This document shows, one piece after another, positions 23,701 through 35,700 of a DNA stretch of 64,000 bases. Source of the stretch: Dugong dugon (taxonomy: Eukaryota; Chordata; Mammalia; Sirenia; Dugongidae). The translations under genes were made by a program, and so were the position numbers. Positions within the stretch are counted from its first letter, which is position 1, and each line of letters starts with the position of its first letter. The stretch is from positions 6,875,001 to 6,939,000 of the forward strand of contig CM057480.1 of assembly GCA_030035585.1 (NCBI GenBank). The letters are read 5' to 3'. The notes beneath the pieces were generated by a model. It had not been told where the DNA came from and did no database searches. It was given only the letters and a program-made list of their open reading frames with translations.

Positions 23701-26700
23701 CTGTCCACATTTGCCATCAAGACATCACATAATGCATTTAGATGAAGACAAAGTAAAAGCTGCAGAAAGTAGTTCGTATAATTGAGATTTGAGACCTATG
23801 AAAAATAGAAAAGACTTCAAGTCAGTGTAATAGATGAATATTCAGTATTCAACCAACTGTAACTTCCAAACATTATTAAATACAACAGATGACAGAGGGA
23901 AAAAGAGTAGTTGACAGAAATTTTTCTCCCCACAATGTTTTGTTTCAGTCAGCAAAGTAGTTCTTCAGACATTTGAGAATGTTCTCAGTGCCAGCACTGT
24001 TATTCCTGGGAGTGAGCTATTCCTCTGTTCTCTCTTCATTCCACTTGTCCCTGAGACAAGGGGAGCTGCATTCTTGTGAAACCTGACTTAGAGTCTTGCC
24101 ATGCTGCCACCACTCTCTGGGCTTTTGGCCTTTTGGCCTCGGTTTCCTCATCTGTAAGCAGAGGGGATGTCATTAGAGCCCCTTAACAGCCCCCAAATGC
24201 TGTTTGTGAAATGTCTTTATTCTCAATGTGACCATTTCTAACTTGGTACCAGACGTGAGAGGTTTTGAAGTCACAGGGTAGGAAAACATCTCAAACTGCC
24301 ATGTTTAGCATATTGTATTTATTTGACAATGTGCTCTTTTTTAAATTTAATATTCTTAAAGTTTGTCTTAAAATGGATTCACTGGTTCTGAATGTTAAGA
24401 TACACAATTATCATCATTTAAAATTCCAGCAGAGAAGAAATGATCAGTACAGTGAAACACACTTCATTCCAGGCCTTTGAGGTAGAATCAAGAGAATAGG
24501 GACATAGCCACCCATTACTCAGAGGAAGCCTGCAGAGAAGAATGCATTAAATCGTTTCTCTTTCCCGTCTGAAAATAGTAGTGGCCCCTGAAGGCAGAAA
24601 TACCTTTTTCCTTACATGGTAATACACAAATATCAAGGAGTAGCATGTCTGACTGTTGGATGTTGGGAAGATCGTGCTTTGGAGTTAAATTCCTATGAAA
24701 CCAGATCCTTGTTGTCATCTCCTACCTGTGTGACATTGGCTAAGGTGCTTCACTTGAACAGTTCTGAGCCCAGGGATCCATCTGTTCAATGGGGGATAAT
24801 CATTCCACCTTACAGTTGTGTTGGAGTTGCTGCTGGCTGAATGCATATGGTGAGCACTGTGTAAGCGTTTACTGAAAACACATGGTGGGCACTCTGTAAG
24901 CGTTTGCTGAATGCACATGATGGGCACTCTGTAAGCGTTTGCTGAAAGCACATGGTGGGCACTCTGTAAGCGTTTACTGAAAGCACATGGCGGGCACTCT
25001 GTAAGCGTGTGCTCAGTGCATGTGGTGGGCACTCTGTAAGCGTTTGCTCAGTGCACATGGTGGGCACTCTGTAAGCGTTTGCTCAGTGCACATGGTGGGC
25101 ACTCGGTAAGTGTTTACTGCTGTTGCTATACAGGTGGTAGCACTAATGGTTCAGTCTGACTAAGGCATGAACAAAAGGAAGCAAATGACAGTGGTTTAAT
25201 TTTTATTATACGGAAATACATTGACATCCTTGATACTGTGTTCTTCTGTCTTAGCTTCTTAGCCCTTTGTATTTCAAACCCATTAATATCCAGTAAAATT
25301 TTCAAACATCCCCACAGTGGGTGGTTGTTGTTAGCTGCCATTGAAGTGGTCCTCGACTCCTGAGGACTCCATGTGTTACAGAATAGAGCTGTTTCCTAGG
25401 GGTTTCTTGCCTGTAATCTTTACAGAAGCAGATTGCCAGGTCTTTCTTTCACGGAGCTGCTGGGTGGGTTCAGACTGACTATTTATTTTATTGTACTTTA
25501 GATGAAGGTTTACAGAACAGACTAGCTTCTGATTAAACAGTATGCATCTTGTTTTACGATGTCGGTTAACAACCCCACAACGTGTCAATACTTCCTTCTT
25601 GACCTTGGGTTCCCCATTACCAGCTTTCCTGCCCCGTCCTGCCTTCTTTTTCTTGCCCCTGGACTGGTGTGCCCATTTAGTCTCATTTTATGGGCCTGTC
25701 TAATCTTTGGCTGAAGGGAGAACCTCAGGAGTGAGTTCATTGCTGAGCTAAATGGGTGTCCAGGGGCCATACTCGCGTGGTTTCTCCAGATTCTTTCAGG
25801 CCAGTAAGTCTGTTTTTTTTTTTTTTTTTTTTTTTTTTTGTGAGTTAGAACTACGTTATTCTCCAGTTCTGACTGACAGCCATTCGGTTAGCAGCCGATT
25901 ACAAACTGCTTGCACTATCCAGGCTTCTTCCAGAGTGGGTAAGGGAACAAAATGTGTATCCTTCACTCAGGGATTTGTGAACCCCAGGTTAACATTTACG
26001 CTACAGTGGAACTGATAGTACTTTTTGTTATGTAGGAGCCCTGGTGGTGCAGTGGTTAAGATCTCAGGCTGCTAACCCAAAGGTCAGCAGTTCGCATCCA
26101 CCAGCCACTCCTTGGAAACCCTGTGGGGCAGTTCTACCCTGTCCTATATGGACTCGAAGGTGGCAGGTTTTGGGTTTTGTTATGTGAGACAAGATCTGTC
26201 AGTGGCTGCCCTGTAGGGGGTTTAGGAATATACATTTTGTTATGAAAGGAGCAAATTTAATAAGTACTTTAGTGACAGGCAGTTTCTAGGCACTGGAGAT
26301 ACAGCAGTGAACAAAGTAGACAAAATGCCTGTTCCCTGGATCGTGCTTTTGAGAGTTGGGGAGAGAGAAAGTAAGTAAAATACATATTATGTTAGTAAGT
26401 TCAGTGGAGAAAAATAAAACATGAATAAGGAATACTGGGAGGTTGTAATTTTAAATGAGGTGGTCAGGGAAGGCCTTCTGGCAGAGGTGATATTTGAGTG
26501 AAGGGAGAAGGAGATCACCCAGAGGTGCCTCACAGGAAAGGCCTTCTCCATCTTCCTCATCCTTCTCCCAGCCAACTCAGCCTTTGAGCCCACCTGTCCG
26601 TGCCCCCCACTGCCGGTACCTTAGATCAGGCCTGCCTCATTGCTTTCTAGGGCTCCTGGAATTGTTTGTTGTCTAGTCTCCTGACTGCTGAGCTTACCCG

Positions 26701-29700
26701 ACTCAGTTGTCCACACTTTTGCCGTGACAGTCTGTCCAAAACACCTAAAATCTGGCAGTGGATCGCCATCATCCTTATGATGAAGTCTGACCTCAGCCTG
26801 GCATGAGACTCCCTTCATGGCTTCCCTTCCCTTTCAGTCTCACCTTCTGCCTCTTTGTCTCCTCACACCCTAAATCTCACGCATTCTAAATTATTTGCCC
26901 TTCCCAGAAGGGCACTCCTTTGCCTTCAGGCCTCTCTCTGTGGCTGCTTTCCTTACTTCCTAGAATGACTGACTCACCATGGTCCATTAACTTTACAAGA
27001 TTTGGCTAAAGTGTTACCTTCTCAGCAAAGGCCTTTCTGACATCCAAGCAGAACCAGGCTCTTTCTCCTCTGGGCTGGCTTCCTGATGTGTTGTGTAGCT
27101 CTTGTCGTTGTTGTTGTTAAGTGCTGTTCGAGTTGGCCCCTGGCCCCTGGCAACCCCATGTACAACGGAACAAAACACTGCCTAGTCCTGGGCCATCCCC
27201 ATGATCTGTTGCGGATGTTGCGGATCAGACCGTTGTGATCCATAGGGTTTTCATTAGCTGATTTTTGGAAGTAGATCACCAGGCCTTTCTTCCTAGTCTT
27301 AGTCTGGAAGTGCCACTGAAACCTGTTCAGCATCATAGCGCTCGCAAGCTTCCTCTGACAGTTGGGTGGTGGCTGTGCATAAGGTGCGTTTGTTAGGAAT
27401 TGAACCCGGGTCTCCACATAGAGATGAGAATTCTACCACTGACCCATCCCTGCCCCACTGCGTATCTCTAGTGTAGTCCTAATAACAGTGTCTTGAAATT
27501 GTCCCGTTTGTTTTCCCTCTCCAGTTTATGAGCTCCTGGAGGGCGACTACATTGACTTACAGATCTTTGTATCTCTGTTGCTTGGCTTAATGCAGTAAAT
27601 GTCTAATGCTGTGGTTTTCAAAGCTGTAATCAAAATGTGGTCCCTGGACTAGTACCCTCAGCATCTCTGGGAGCTTGTTAGGAATACAGATTCTTGGACC
27701 CCACCCCAGAATTACTGAGTCGGAAACCCCAGAGGGGGGGCCCAGCAATCTAGTGTTGTAACAGTCCCTGCAGGAAGTTCTGATACATGTTCAAGTTTGA
27801 GAACCACTAGTCCAGTGAACAAATGATGGACAGCATTCACTCAGGAGTGGACTGCGGTTTCCTGATAAGTGGGGAAGAAGCCTTCCACCTGTGCTCAGTC
27901 CTTGGAAAAAGGAAGCAGCCACGCTCCAGTGGTGGCTGCAAGAATTGAGAATAGTGGACGTTTGTAGCTAAGGTTAACGGTATGTTTGATGTCATCAGTT
28001 TGGCCTGCAAATCTGTTGTGAGTCCATTGACTTAAATCTTTAAAATTCGAAAGTAGATAAGCTAAAAGGAGGGCACAAACTTATTTTTAAAAATCACCTG
28101 GTAATACTTCCATCAGAGGTAATCATACTATCAATGAGTATTTCTAGCTGTTACTGTTTTTATTCATCTGTTTATGCTTTGAGATTTGTTATGTGAATAT
28201 ATTTTTTTATTCAGAAACCCTTTATTTGAGTCATTTGAAATAGTAAAAAATTAGTTGACATAAATGCCTCGATTTTTTGACCTTTATGTCTGCATCTCTT
28301 CACTTTCTAGCATCTAAGGCGGGAATTCAGGAAATAAGATAAATTGTGGGTCATATTAAGAGCAGTTTTACCTAATTACTGCCAATTTTTAAATTTATAG
28401 GACTGGGCACCTGATTTTTGCTTATAACACATAACATTGTTTCTGTGAGCTAATCAGAATTCAGTTGGTGTCATTTGAACTTAGGGGACTTCTTTTAGGA
28501 ATGTGGTCTGCCCTAAGAATAAAGATAACAAGAAATCTTGATTCTTTCCTTTCTGGTTCTAGATCAGACTCGGGCACCTTTTCATAAAAAAAGTTTTCAT
28601 AGCTCGTCTCCATTATAATGCCTAACACACCTGTGTCTACTGAGGTAAAGATACAAAAATTTTCATAGTTCTTGCACAATTATAAAACCAAAACAATATA
28701 AATTAAATACCATAAAATATAGAACTGATAAAATTCAAATTACCGATATTAATATAGCAGATGATGTTTTGCTGAAATTAAATGCCAGTGTTGAGTTTAC
28801 CAGTAGCCAGAAGTATTTATGTATTTTATTTTTCACTGGCTGACTTTATTATTTCCATTTCAAGCATGATGGCTCATCATGGAAACCATCATCATCATAG
28901 ACAGTACTGTTTTTAATGCAGTCTGTTGTTCTGATGGGCCAGTTTAATATTACATTGCAGAAGTGCTAAAAGGTTAAGTGCTTATTTAATGATGAGTTCT
29001 TTATTGCCTACGTAAGGCCACACTAACTGCTATGAAGTATTGGGAAATGGCTCATGAGACTACCCAGCCTGCCCTGTACAGCCGTATGTGGTCCTGAGCT
29101 GCCCTGGCACACTTGTGAGTTTTGCGTGCCTGGGGACCCAGTCTCCTCCCCGTCCTGTCTGCATCACGTGGCCTCATCTTGGCACCAGTTGGTTTATACA
29201 CTCCGGTGAAGGAGTGGGCACTGCAGTCTTGTGGCTGCACTCAGCTACAGTGATGGTCATTCAGAAGACCGAAAACATATATGAATTTTTTTTTCAGCTT
29301 AACATGAAAATGAAAACAATTTTTAAATTCTCAGAGAACTCATGGACCTTCAGGAATCCAGGAAACTCAGCTTTATTACCTATAAGTACTATGAATATGG
29401 TATTCCTAAGAACTATATAAGAAATCCGTGAAGTAGTACCATTTAACATTTAAATACGTTCACAGTATAAAGAAGCCCTCAACACAAGTTTTAAAACTTT
29501 CCCTAAGTTTAAATCACATGGTTTCCTGCTGTTAATATTTTTTAAGTCTTTTTTATTTTTGTCTGTTCTGCATTTCCTCTGCCCTTTTTCTTGCCCAACT
29601 TACTGCCCACTCCCACCCCTCTTCCCTTTTCTGTATTTTTACAGCTTCATGGTTTTGGAGCTCTGGTGGCACAGCGGTTAAGTGTTTGGCTGCTAACCAA

Positions 29701-32700
29701 AGGTCGGCAGTTGGAATCCACCACCCACTGCTTGGAAACCCTATGGAACGGTTCTACTCTGTCCTGTAGGGTTGCTGTCAGTTGGAATTGACTCAACAGC
29801 AACGGGGTTTTTTGGTTTTTGGTGGGGCTGCAGCCATAGCTCCCTGCCCTGGTAGCCTTGATGTGCCATCCATCCTCCATGATTGTTCCACAAGTGCACA
29901 CATGACCCAGACCAGGCCAGTGAGGAGTCTTCTCCTGAGATTCTTTAGACAGAACACCAAGAGGGAGGGTCTTACTCTTCATAAGTTTAACGAGGATGAT
30001 AGAAGGGTGGAGCGTCCTGTAGCTGTACTTTCCCACTTTGCATCCCCCACCCAAAAAAAAAAGTTCCTTGTCCTTGAGTCAACTCTGACTCCTGGCAACC
30101 CTATGTATTACAGAGTAGAATTGAGCTCCAGAGGGTTTTCTTGGCCCTAATCTTTCTGGAAGCAGATCGCCAGGCTTTCTCCTGTGACACTGCTGGGTGG
30201 GTTCAAACCACCAACCTTTAGGTTAGTAGTTGAGTGCAAACCATTTGTGCCATCTAAGGGCCCAGCCCCTGAAAAATACCCACAGAGGAGGCTGCCTGTA
30301 ATAGGATAAAATGAGATTTAACGAGAAGAGCAGAGACACTTGGAAAGAGAATCCTGGTGGAGACAGAGCCTGCATCTTTGGCCCTGTGGCTGCCTGTTAC
30401 CTTCCATCAGATTGCCTTGGTTGAAACCAGTTCCAGTTGAGTTTTTCACTTGGCACCAGACACCATCCCAAGTAATCTGTATTATAATAGAAAATGATTT
30501 TTTTTCCATTTTTTATGTATCTAGGTGAAGATGGCGCTGGAAAAACAAGCTTAATAAGAAAAATTCAGGGAGTAGAGGAGTACAAGAAAGGAAGAGGACT
30601 GGAATACCTGTACTTAAATGTGCATGATGAAGACAGGGACGGTGAGTGGCGTTTACTTGCAGCGTAACTTTCCTGACATCTTTTGTGAGGCGCCCTGCTG
30701 CTTAGTCTTTGACCTGACGTCTCAGTTTTCACTAGGAGGCCTGCGGAAGCATGTCTGTCAGTAAGTATTTATGTTCAGGCATACTTTTACCGGTATGGGA
30801 TTGGACTTCATAATGATACCTGTAAACGCCTTAGGGTATTCCAGTGGGCTGACCTTAGCTTTCTTGTCATTCTGGAAGAATCTCCATTTTTTAGTCCATT
30901 CTCCTTCAGATGGTGAACTAATACTATCCTGTGATTGTTTTACTGACTCCCTTTTCACCTCCTCCTCATTTTCGGGCATAAAAATGTCATCTCTCCCCAG
31001 CTTTTCTCACCTCATCGGCCACGTTCTCTTTCCTAGATCACTTACCTTCCCTTTTTCGCATGTGATATCTTCAATATGCCTGACCTGTCTGCTGATGGTA
31101 AGACTGTAAATATGTTATGCAGTCTCTGCAGCAGAGGATGCTGGTGCTCTGTTGGCAGTTGAATCTTTTTCAGGAGTATTTTTTGTAGCTGTGACCTAAT
31201 AGTTGAATCCTGTCAAAGCCAGTAGATACCTCCTGTGGAGACGCCCTACAATACGGAGCAGTGTTGTTGGTCGGATGGCAAGATAACTGAATCCTGTTGC
31301 CTTGGTAACTCTCTTTTGTCTGTTGTAGATCAAACAAGATGTAACGTATGGATCTTAGACGGGGATCTGTATCACAAAGGACTCCTTAAATTTTCACTGG
31401 AAGCCGTTTCTCTGAAGGACACTCTAGTAATGCTGGTTGTTGATATGTCAAAGCCTTGGACTGCTTTGGATTCTTTACAGAAGTGGGCAAGTGTTATTAG
31501 AGAGCATATTGATAAATTGAAAATTCCTCCTGAAGAAATGAAAGAAATGGAACAAAAGCGTGAGTAGTCTGCAAATACTAACATAGATTCAGACACAAAA
31601 TGTCCTTGCTGACGATAATCATTAGGGGTTTGTTTGTTTGTTTGTTTTTTTACTGTAAGGTTTAACGAAGGACGTATAATGTGACTGCTGTTTCTGAAAT
31701 TCACTTTACTGCCGTGCTAAGTTTCAGCATAGTTTTAAATTAGAAATATATACATAATGGCGGGTTCTTTAGTGGAGCTGCTCTGTCTCCTTGCCAAAAA
31801 AGCTGTGTGTGTTTATTTTGGAAAATAGGGTTTTAGAGTGAACGGAAATGCGCATCATTCTTTGGCTGTTGCTTTTCAGCCTTTTTATTTCTTGATAAGT
31901 AAAGCAATCTATCAACCTTGTCAAAACGAAATGTGTCTGGTAAGACATTAACCTAAAGATGTTAAGCTGGTTTTATGATTTACAAAGTATGTATTTTGTA
32001 TGCAGTGTGTGAATTGGAAATTATAAAAGCTTGCCTGTATTTTCTTTTATCCTTTCATGGCCCTTTGTGAATTTGAGAAAGTAGACAGACAAGTAGAGTG
32101 TCACTTGGCCAGAGTATTCTGCACAGATTGAACCAACCCTGGGAAGGACCCACTTTTTGGAGCCACCCAGCGCCGTCTTGTGCCTCCTAATACTCAATGC
32201 GAGTCCATTGTTGGTGTACTGTTTTTGAAATAGGATTCTCACACCCTTTTTGTCTCTTCTGTTATACCAAAATAAGTATAAAGTCCAATAAAATGCATGT
32301 TTAGACTATGGTAGAGAAATCTGTCTGCTTAAAGAAAGGGATTTCTAAACTCTGTATTGGATTATTTGACTTTCAGTGATTAGAGACTTCCAAGAATACG
32401 TTGAGCCAGGAGAAGATTTCCCAGCTTCTCCCCAGAGAAGAAGTGCCGCGTCGCAGGAAGACAAGGATGACAGCGCGGTCTTACCTCTGGGCGCCGATAC
32501 GCTGACGCATAACTTGGGCGTCCCAGTTCTAGTAGTTTGCACAAAGGTTAGTTTGCTTCCTATAGATTCTGCTACTGATGGTCGCCGAGGAAGAACAACT
32601 GTTTTTGTTTTCCAGGCTTTTTTTTGGAGCTAACACATTCGATTTCCTAGATAATTATTCTGAAGAAATAGAAGTAATAGTTTATAAAATATTGAATGAT

Positions 32701-35700
32701 ATTTACATGTTGGTCTTGTGATCGTAATGATTTCTTGGAAAGAAAATGTTACTTCAAATATTTGTGTGTTTCATTTTTCTAATTCTAATTAGATGTCAGC
32801 GTGCAATAATACTTTATTATATTATTTAGTAGAATAGTAGTATCCAACAGAATGTGGAAGTTATCAAACAATATCATTAATATCACTTGCAAGTAAAATT
32901 TTGCTGAAGATCATTCAAAAACGGTTGCAGCAGTAAGTACCTCGACAGGGAGCTGCCAGAAATGCAAGCCGGATTCAGAAGAGGACGTGGAATGAGGGAT
33001 ATCATTGCTGATGTCAGATGGATCTTGGCTGAAAGCAGAGAGTACCAGCAAGATGTTTACTTGTGTTTTATTGACCGTGCAAAGGCAAATTATGGATAAC
33101 ATTGCAAAGAATGGGAAGTCCAGAACACTTAATTGTGCTCATGCAGAACCTGTACGTAGACCAAGAACAGAACAAGGGAATACTGCATGGTTTAAAGTCA
33201 GGAAAGGTGTGCGTCAGGGTTGTGTCCTTTCGCCATACTTATTCGGTCTGTATGCTGAGCAAACAGTCAGAGAAGCTGGACTACATGAAGAAGAACGGGG
33301 CATCAGGATTGGAGGAAGACTCGTTAGCAGCCTGTTTTATGCAGATGACACAACCTTGCTTGCTGAAAGCAAAGAAGACACTTACTGATGAAGATTAAAG
33401 ACTACAGCCTTCAGTACGGATTACACCTCAACATAAAGAAAATAAAAATCCTCACAACTGGATTGTTAACCATTGTCATAGGGCAACATGTGTAGTAACT
33501 GTTAAATGAAAAACTATTTTTTCTGTAAGCCTTCATCTTAAGTGAGAATAACAGCACAGTTGGAAGAGCGTAGTCAATGTCACTGAACTGTGAATGTAGA
33601 AATTTTTGAAACGGTGTATCTTTGGCCATCTGTAATTTTCATCAAAAAAAAAGGTTGAGAATTTAGAGGCTTAATACGTTGTGGGGTTGTTAACCAATGT
33701 CAAAAAACAACATGTGTACTACTATTTCATGAGAAACTATTTGCTCTGTAAGCTTTCACCTGAAGTACAATAAAATATATGTTAAAAAAAAAAAAACAAA
33801 AACAAAAAAAAAAAAAAAAATCCTCACAACTGGACCAGTAAGCAACATCATGATAAAAGGGGAAAAGATTGAAGTTGTCAAGGATTTTGTTTTATTTGGA
33901 TCCAAATCAACACCCACGGAAGCAGCACTCAGGAAATCAAATGACGTGTATTGCATTGGGCAAATCTGCTGCAAAAGACCTCTTTAAAGTGTTAAAAAGC
34001 AAAAGTGTCACCTTGAGGACTAAGGTGCGCCTATCCAGGGCATGGTGTTTTCAGTCGCCTCATATGCATGTGAAAGCTGGACAGTGAATAAAGAAGACAG
34101 AAGAAGAATTGATGCCTTTGAATTATGATGTTGACAGAGAATACTGAATGTACCATATTCTACCAGAAGAACAAACACATCTGTCTTGGAAGAAGTAACA
34201 GCCAGAATACTCCTTAGAAGCGAGGATGGTGAGACCTCATATCACATACTTTGGACGTGTTATCAGGAGGGACCAGTCCCTGAAGAAAGACATCATGCTT
34301 GGTAAGATAGAGGGTCAGCGAAAAAGAGGCAGACCGTCAACGAGATGGAATGATACAGTGGCTGCAGCAGCGGGCTCAAACAGCAACGATTGTGAGGATG
34401 GCGCGGGACTGGGCAGTGTTTTGTTCTGTTGTGCACGGGGTCGCTGTGAGTCAGAAATGACTCGACAGTACCTAACAACAAAAGCACTGTCGTTTAGTAG
34501 AAATAATTATCGCCAAAACGATAGTTTAATTTTTTGGTAGCTAATTATTAGAAAATATTTTTTTAACATTGAATTAAAAAAAAATTTTTTTAAGTTTTTG
34601 TTGTTGTGAAACATATATAACAACATTTACTGTTTCACCCGTTACAGTGTGTACAGTTAAGTGACGTGAGTGAGGTTCCCCATGTTGTACAACCGTCACC
34701 ACTATACATTCCCACTTAAAGATGTTCTTACATGATCACGGTGATCAAACTTCTGCTGACTTAGTCTGTCACTGTGTACACTTCTTAATAAAATATCAAA
34801 TTTCCTTTAGAAGTAATTCATAGTTCAAGTTCATCTTCTCATTTTATCCTAAGTGCTACGTTATTACTCTTTGTAATTCGTGGAGTGTTGTTGTTAGGTG
34901 CCGTCGAGTCCGTATTCGTGAAATAGTTAAGAAAATGACAGAGCAGAAACCCTTCTGAGACCTAAAATTATTGACCTTTTTGCAGCGTCTAAAGTTAGCA
35001 CATATACATTAAAAGAAGGTATGGAATTTATTCATTTTTGGAATAAAAATAATAAAAATGTTTTAAAACATAGCTTAATTTTTGTAGCATTTTAATTAAA
35101 ACTTATCAGTAACAACGGGTTGGGGGACAGCATTTAAAATGATTAAAGTTTATTATCAGCCTTTCACATGGTAATTCTGGTGTAGTTAATTGTTGCTTAT
35201 AACTTTTCTCTATAAGTATATCTTTAAAAGCACATACCTGCTTCATTTTGCTTGTGGTTTTTATTTTGTTTTGTTTGGCAGAGAGCTGTTGATTTGCAGA
35301 TGTTTCCCTGCTTTACCACAACTTGCTTCATAAAAAGCAATCTTGTTTTCCAAAAGAGAAAGGTTAAATTTAAAGAGTCCCGAGTCAACATAAAATGAGT
35401 CATAGATTCCTAAGATTTTCAGGGTAGGGGGCTCACCTACTGTCTTTCACAGACTTAAGCTGTCAGATGTATCTCAGTGGAAGTATGTAGGGGGATGGGA
35501 GAGTGTATCAGAATGGATGCAGTGTGATGGCTCAAGTCTGGCCGTTCAGAGACTGGAAATTGAGATGGAGAGAGTAAGTTTCTTGCCTCAGGCCCAGATC
35601 CTGTGGTTTCAGTTAAAATCTTACTAAGCTACCGTGCTTCACCAAAAGTGCCATAATAATTATTGTAAGTATCTTTAATCATTTGAAAGAATCGTTCTCA

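Noticed and set aside
24715-25067. Repetitive minus-strand protein frames (105 and 85 codons)
   Set aside because: They are produced by the 35-bp array, which is open in several frames because the unit is not a multiple of three.
24841-25120. Regular repeats that could suggest a CRISPR array
   Set aside because: The units are head-to-tail with no unique spacers, and the genome is mammalian. It is a minisatellite.
27380-27452. Possible tRNA-Gly gene on the minus strand
   Set aside because: The anticodon arm and acceptor stem no longer pair, and the sequence continues into a SINE body, so it is a SINE head.
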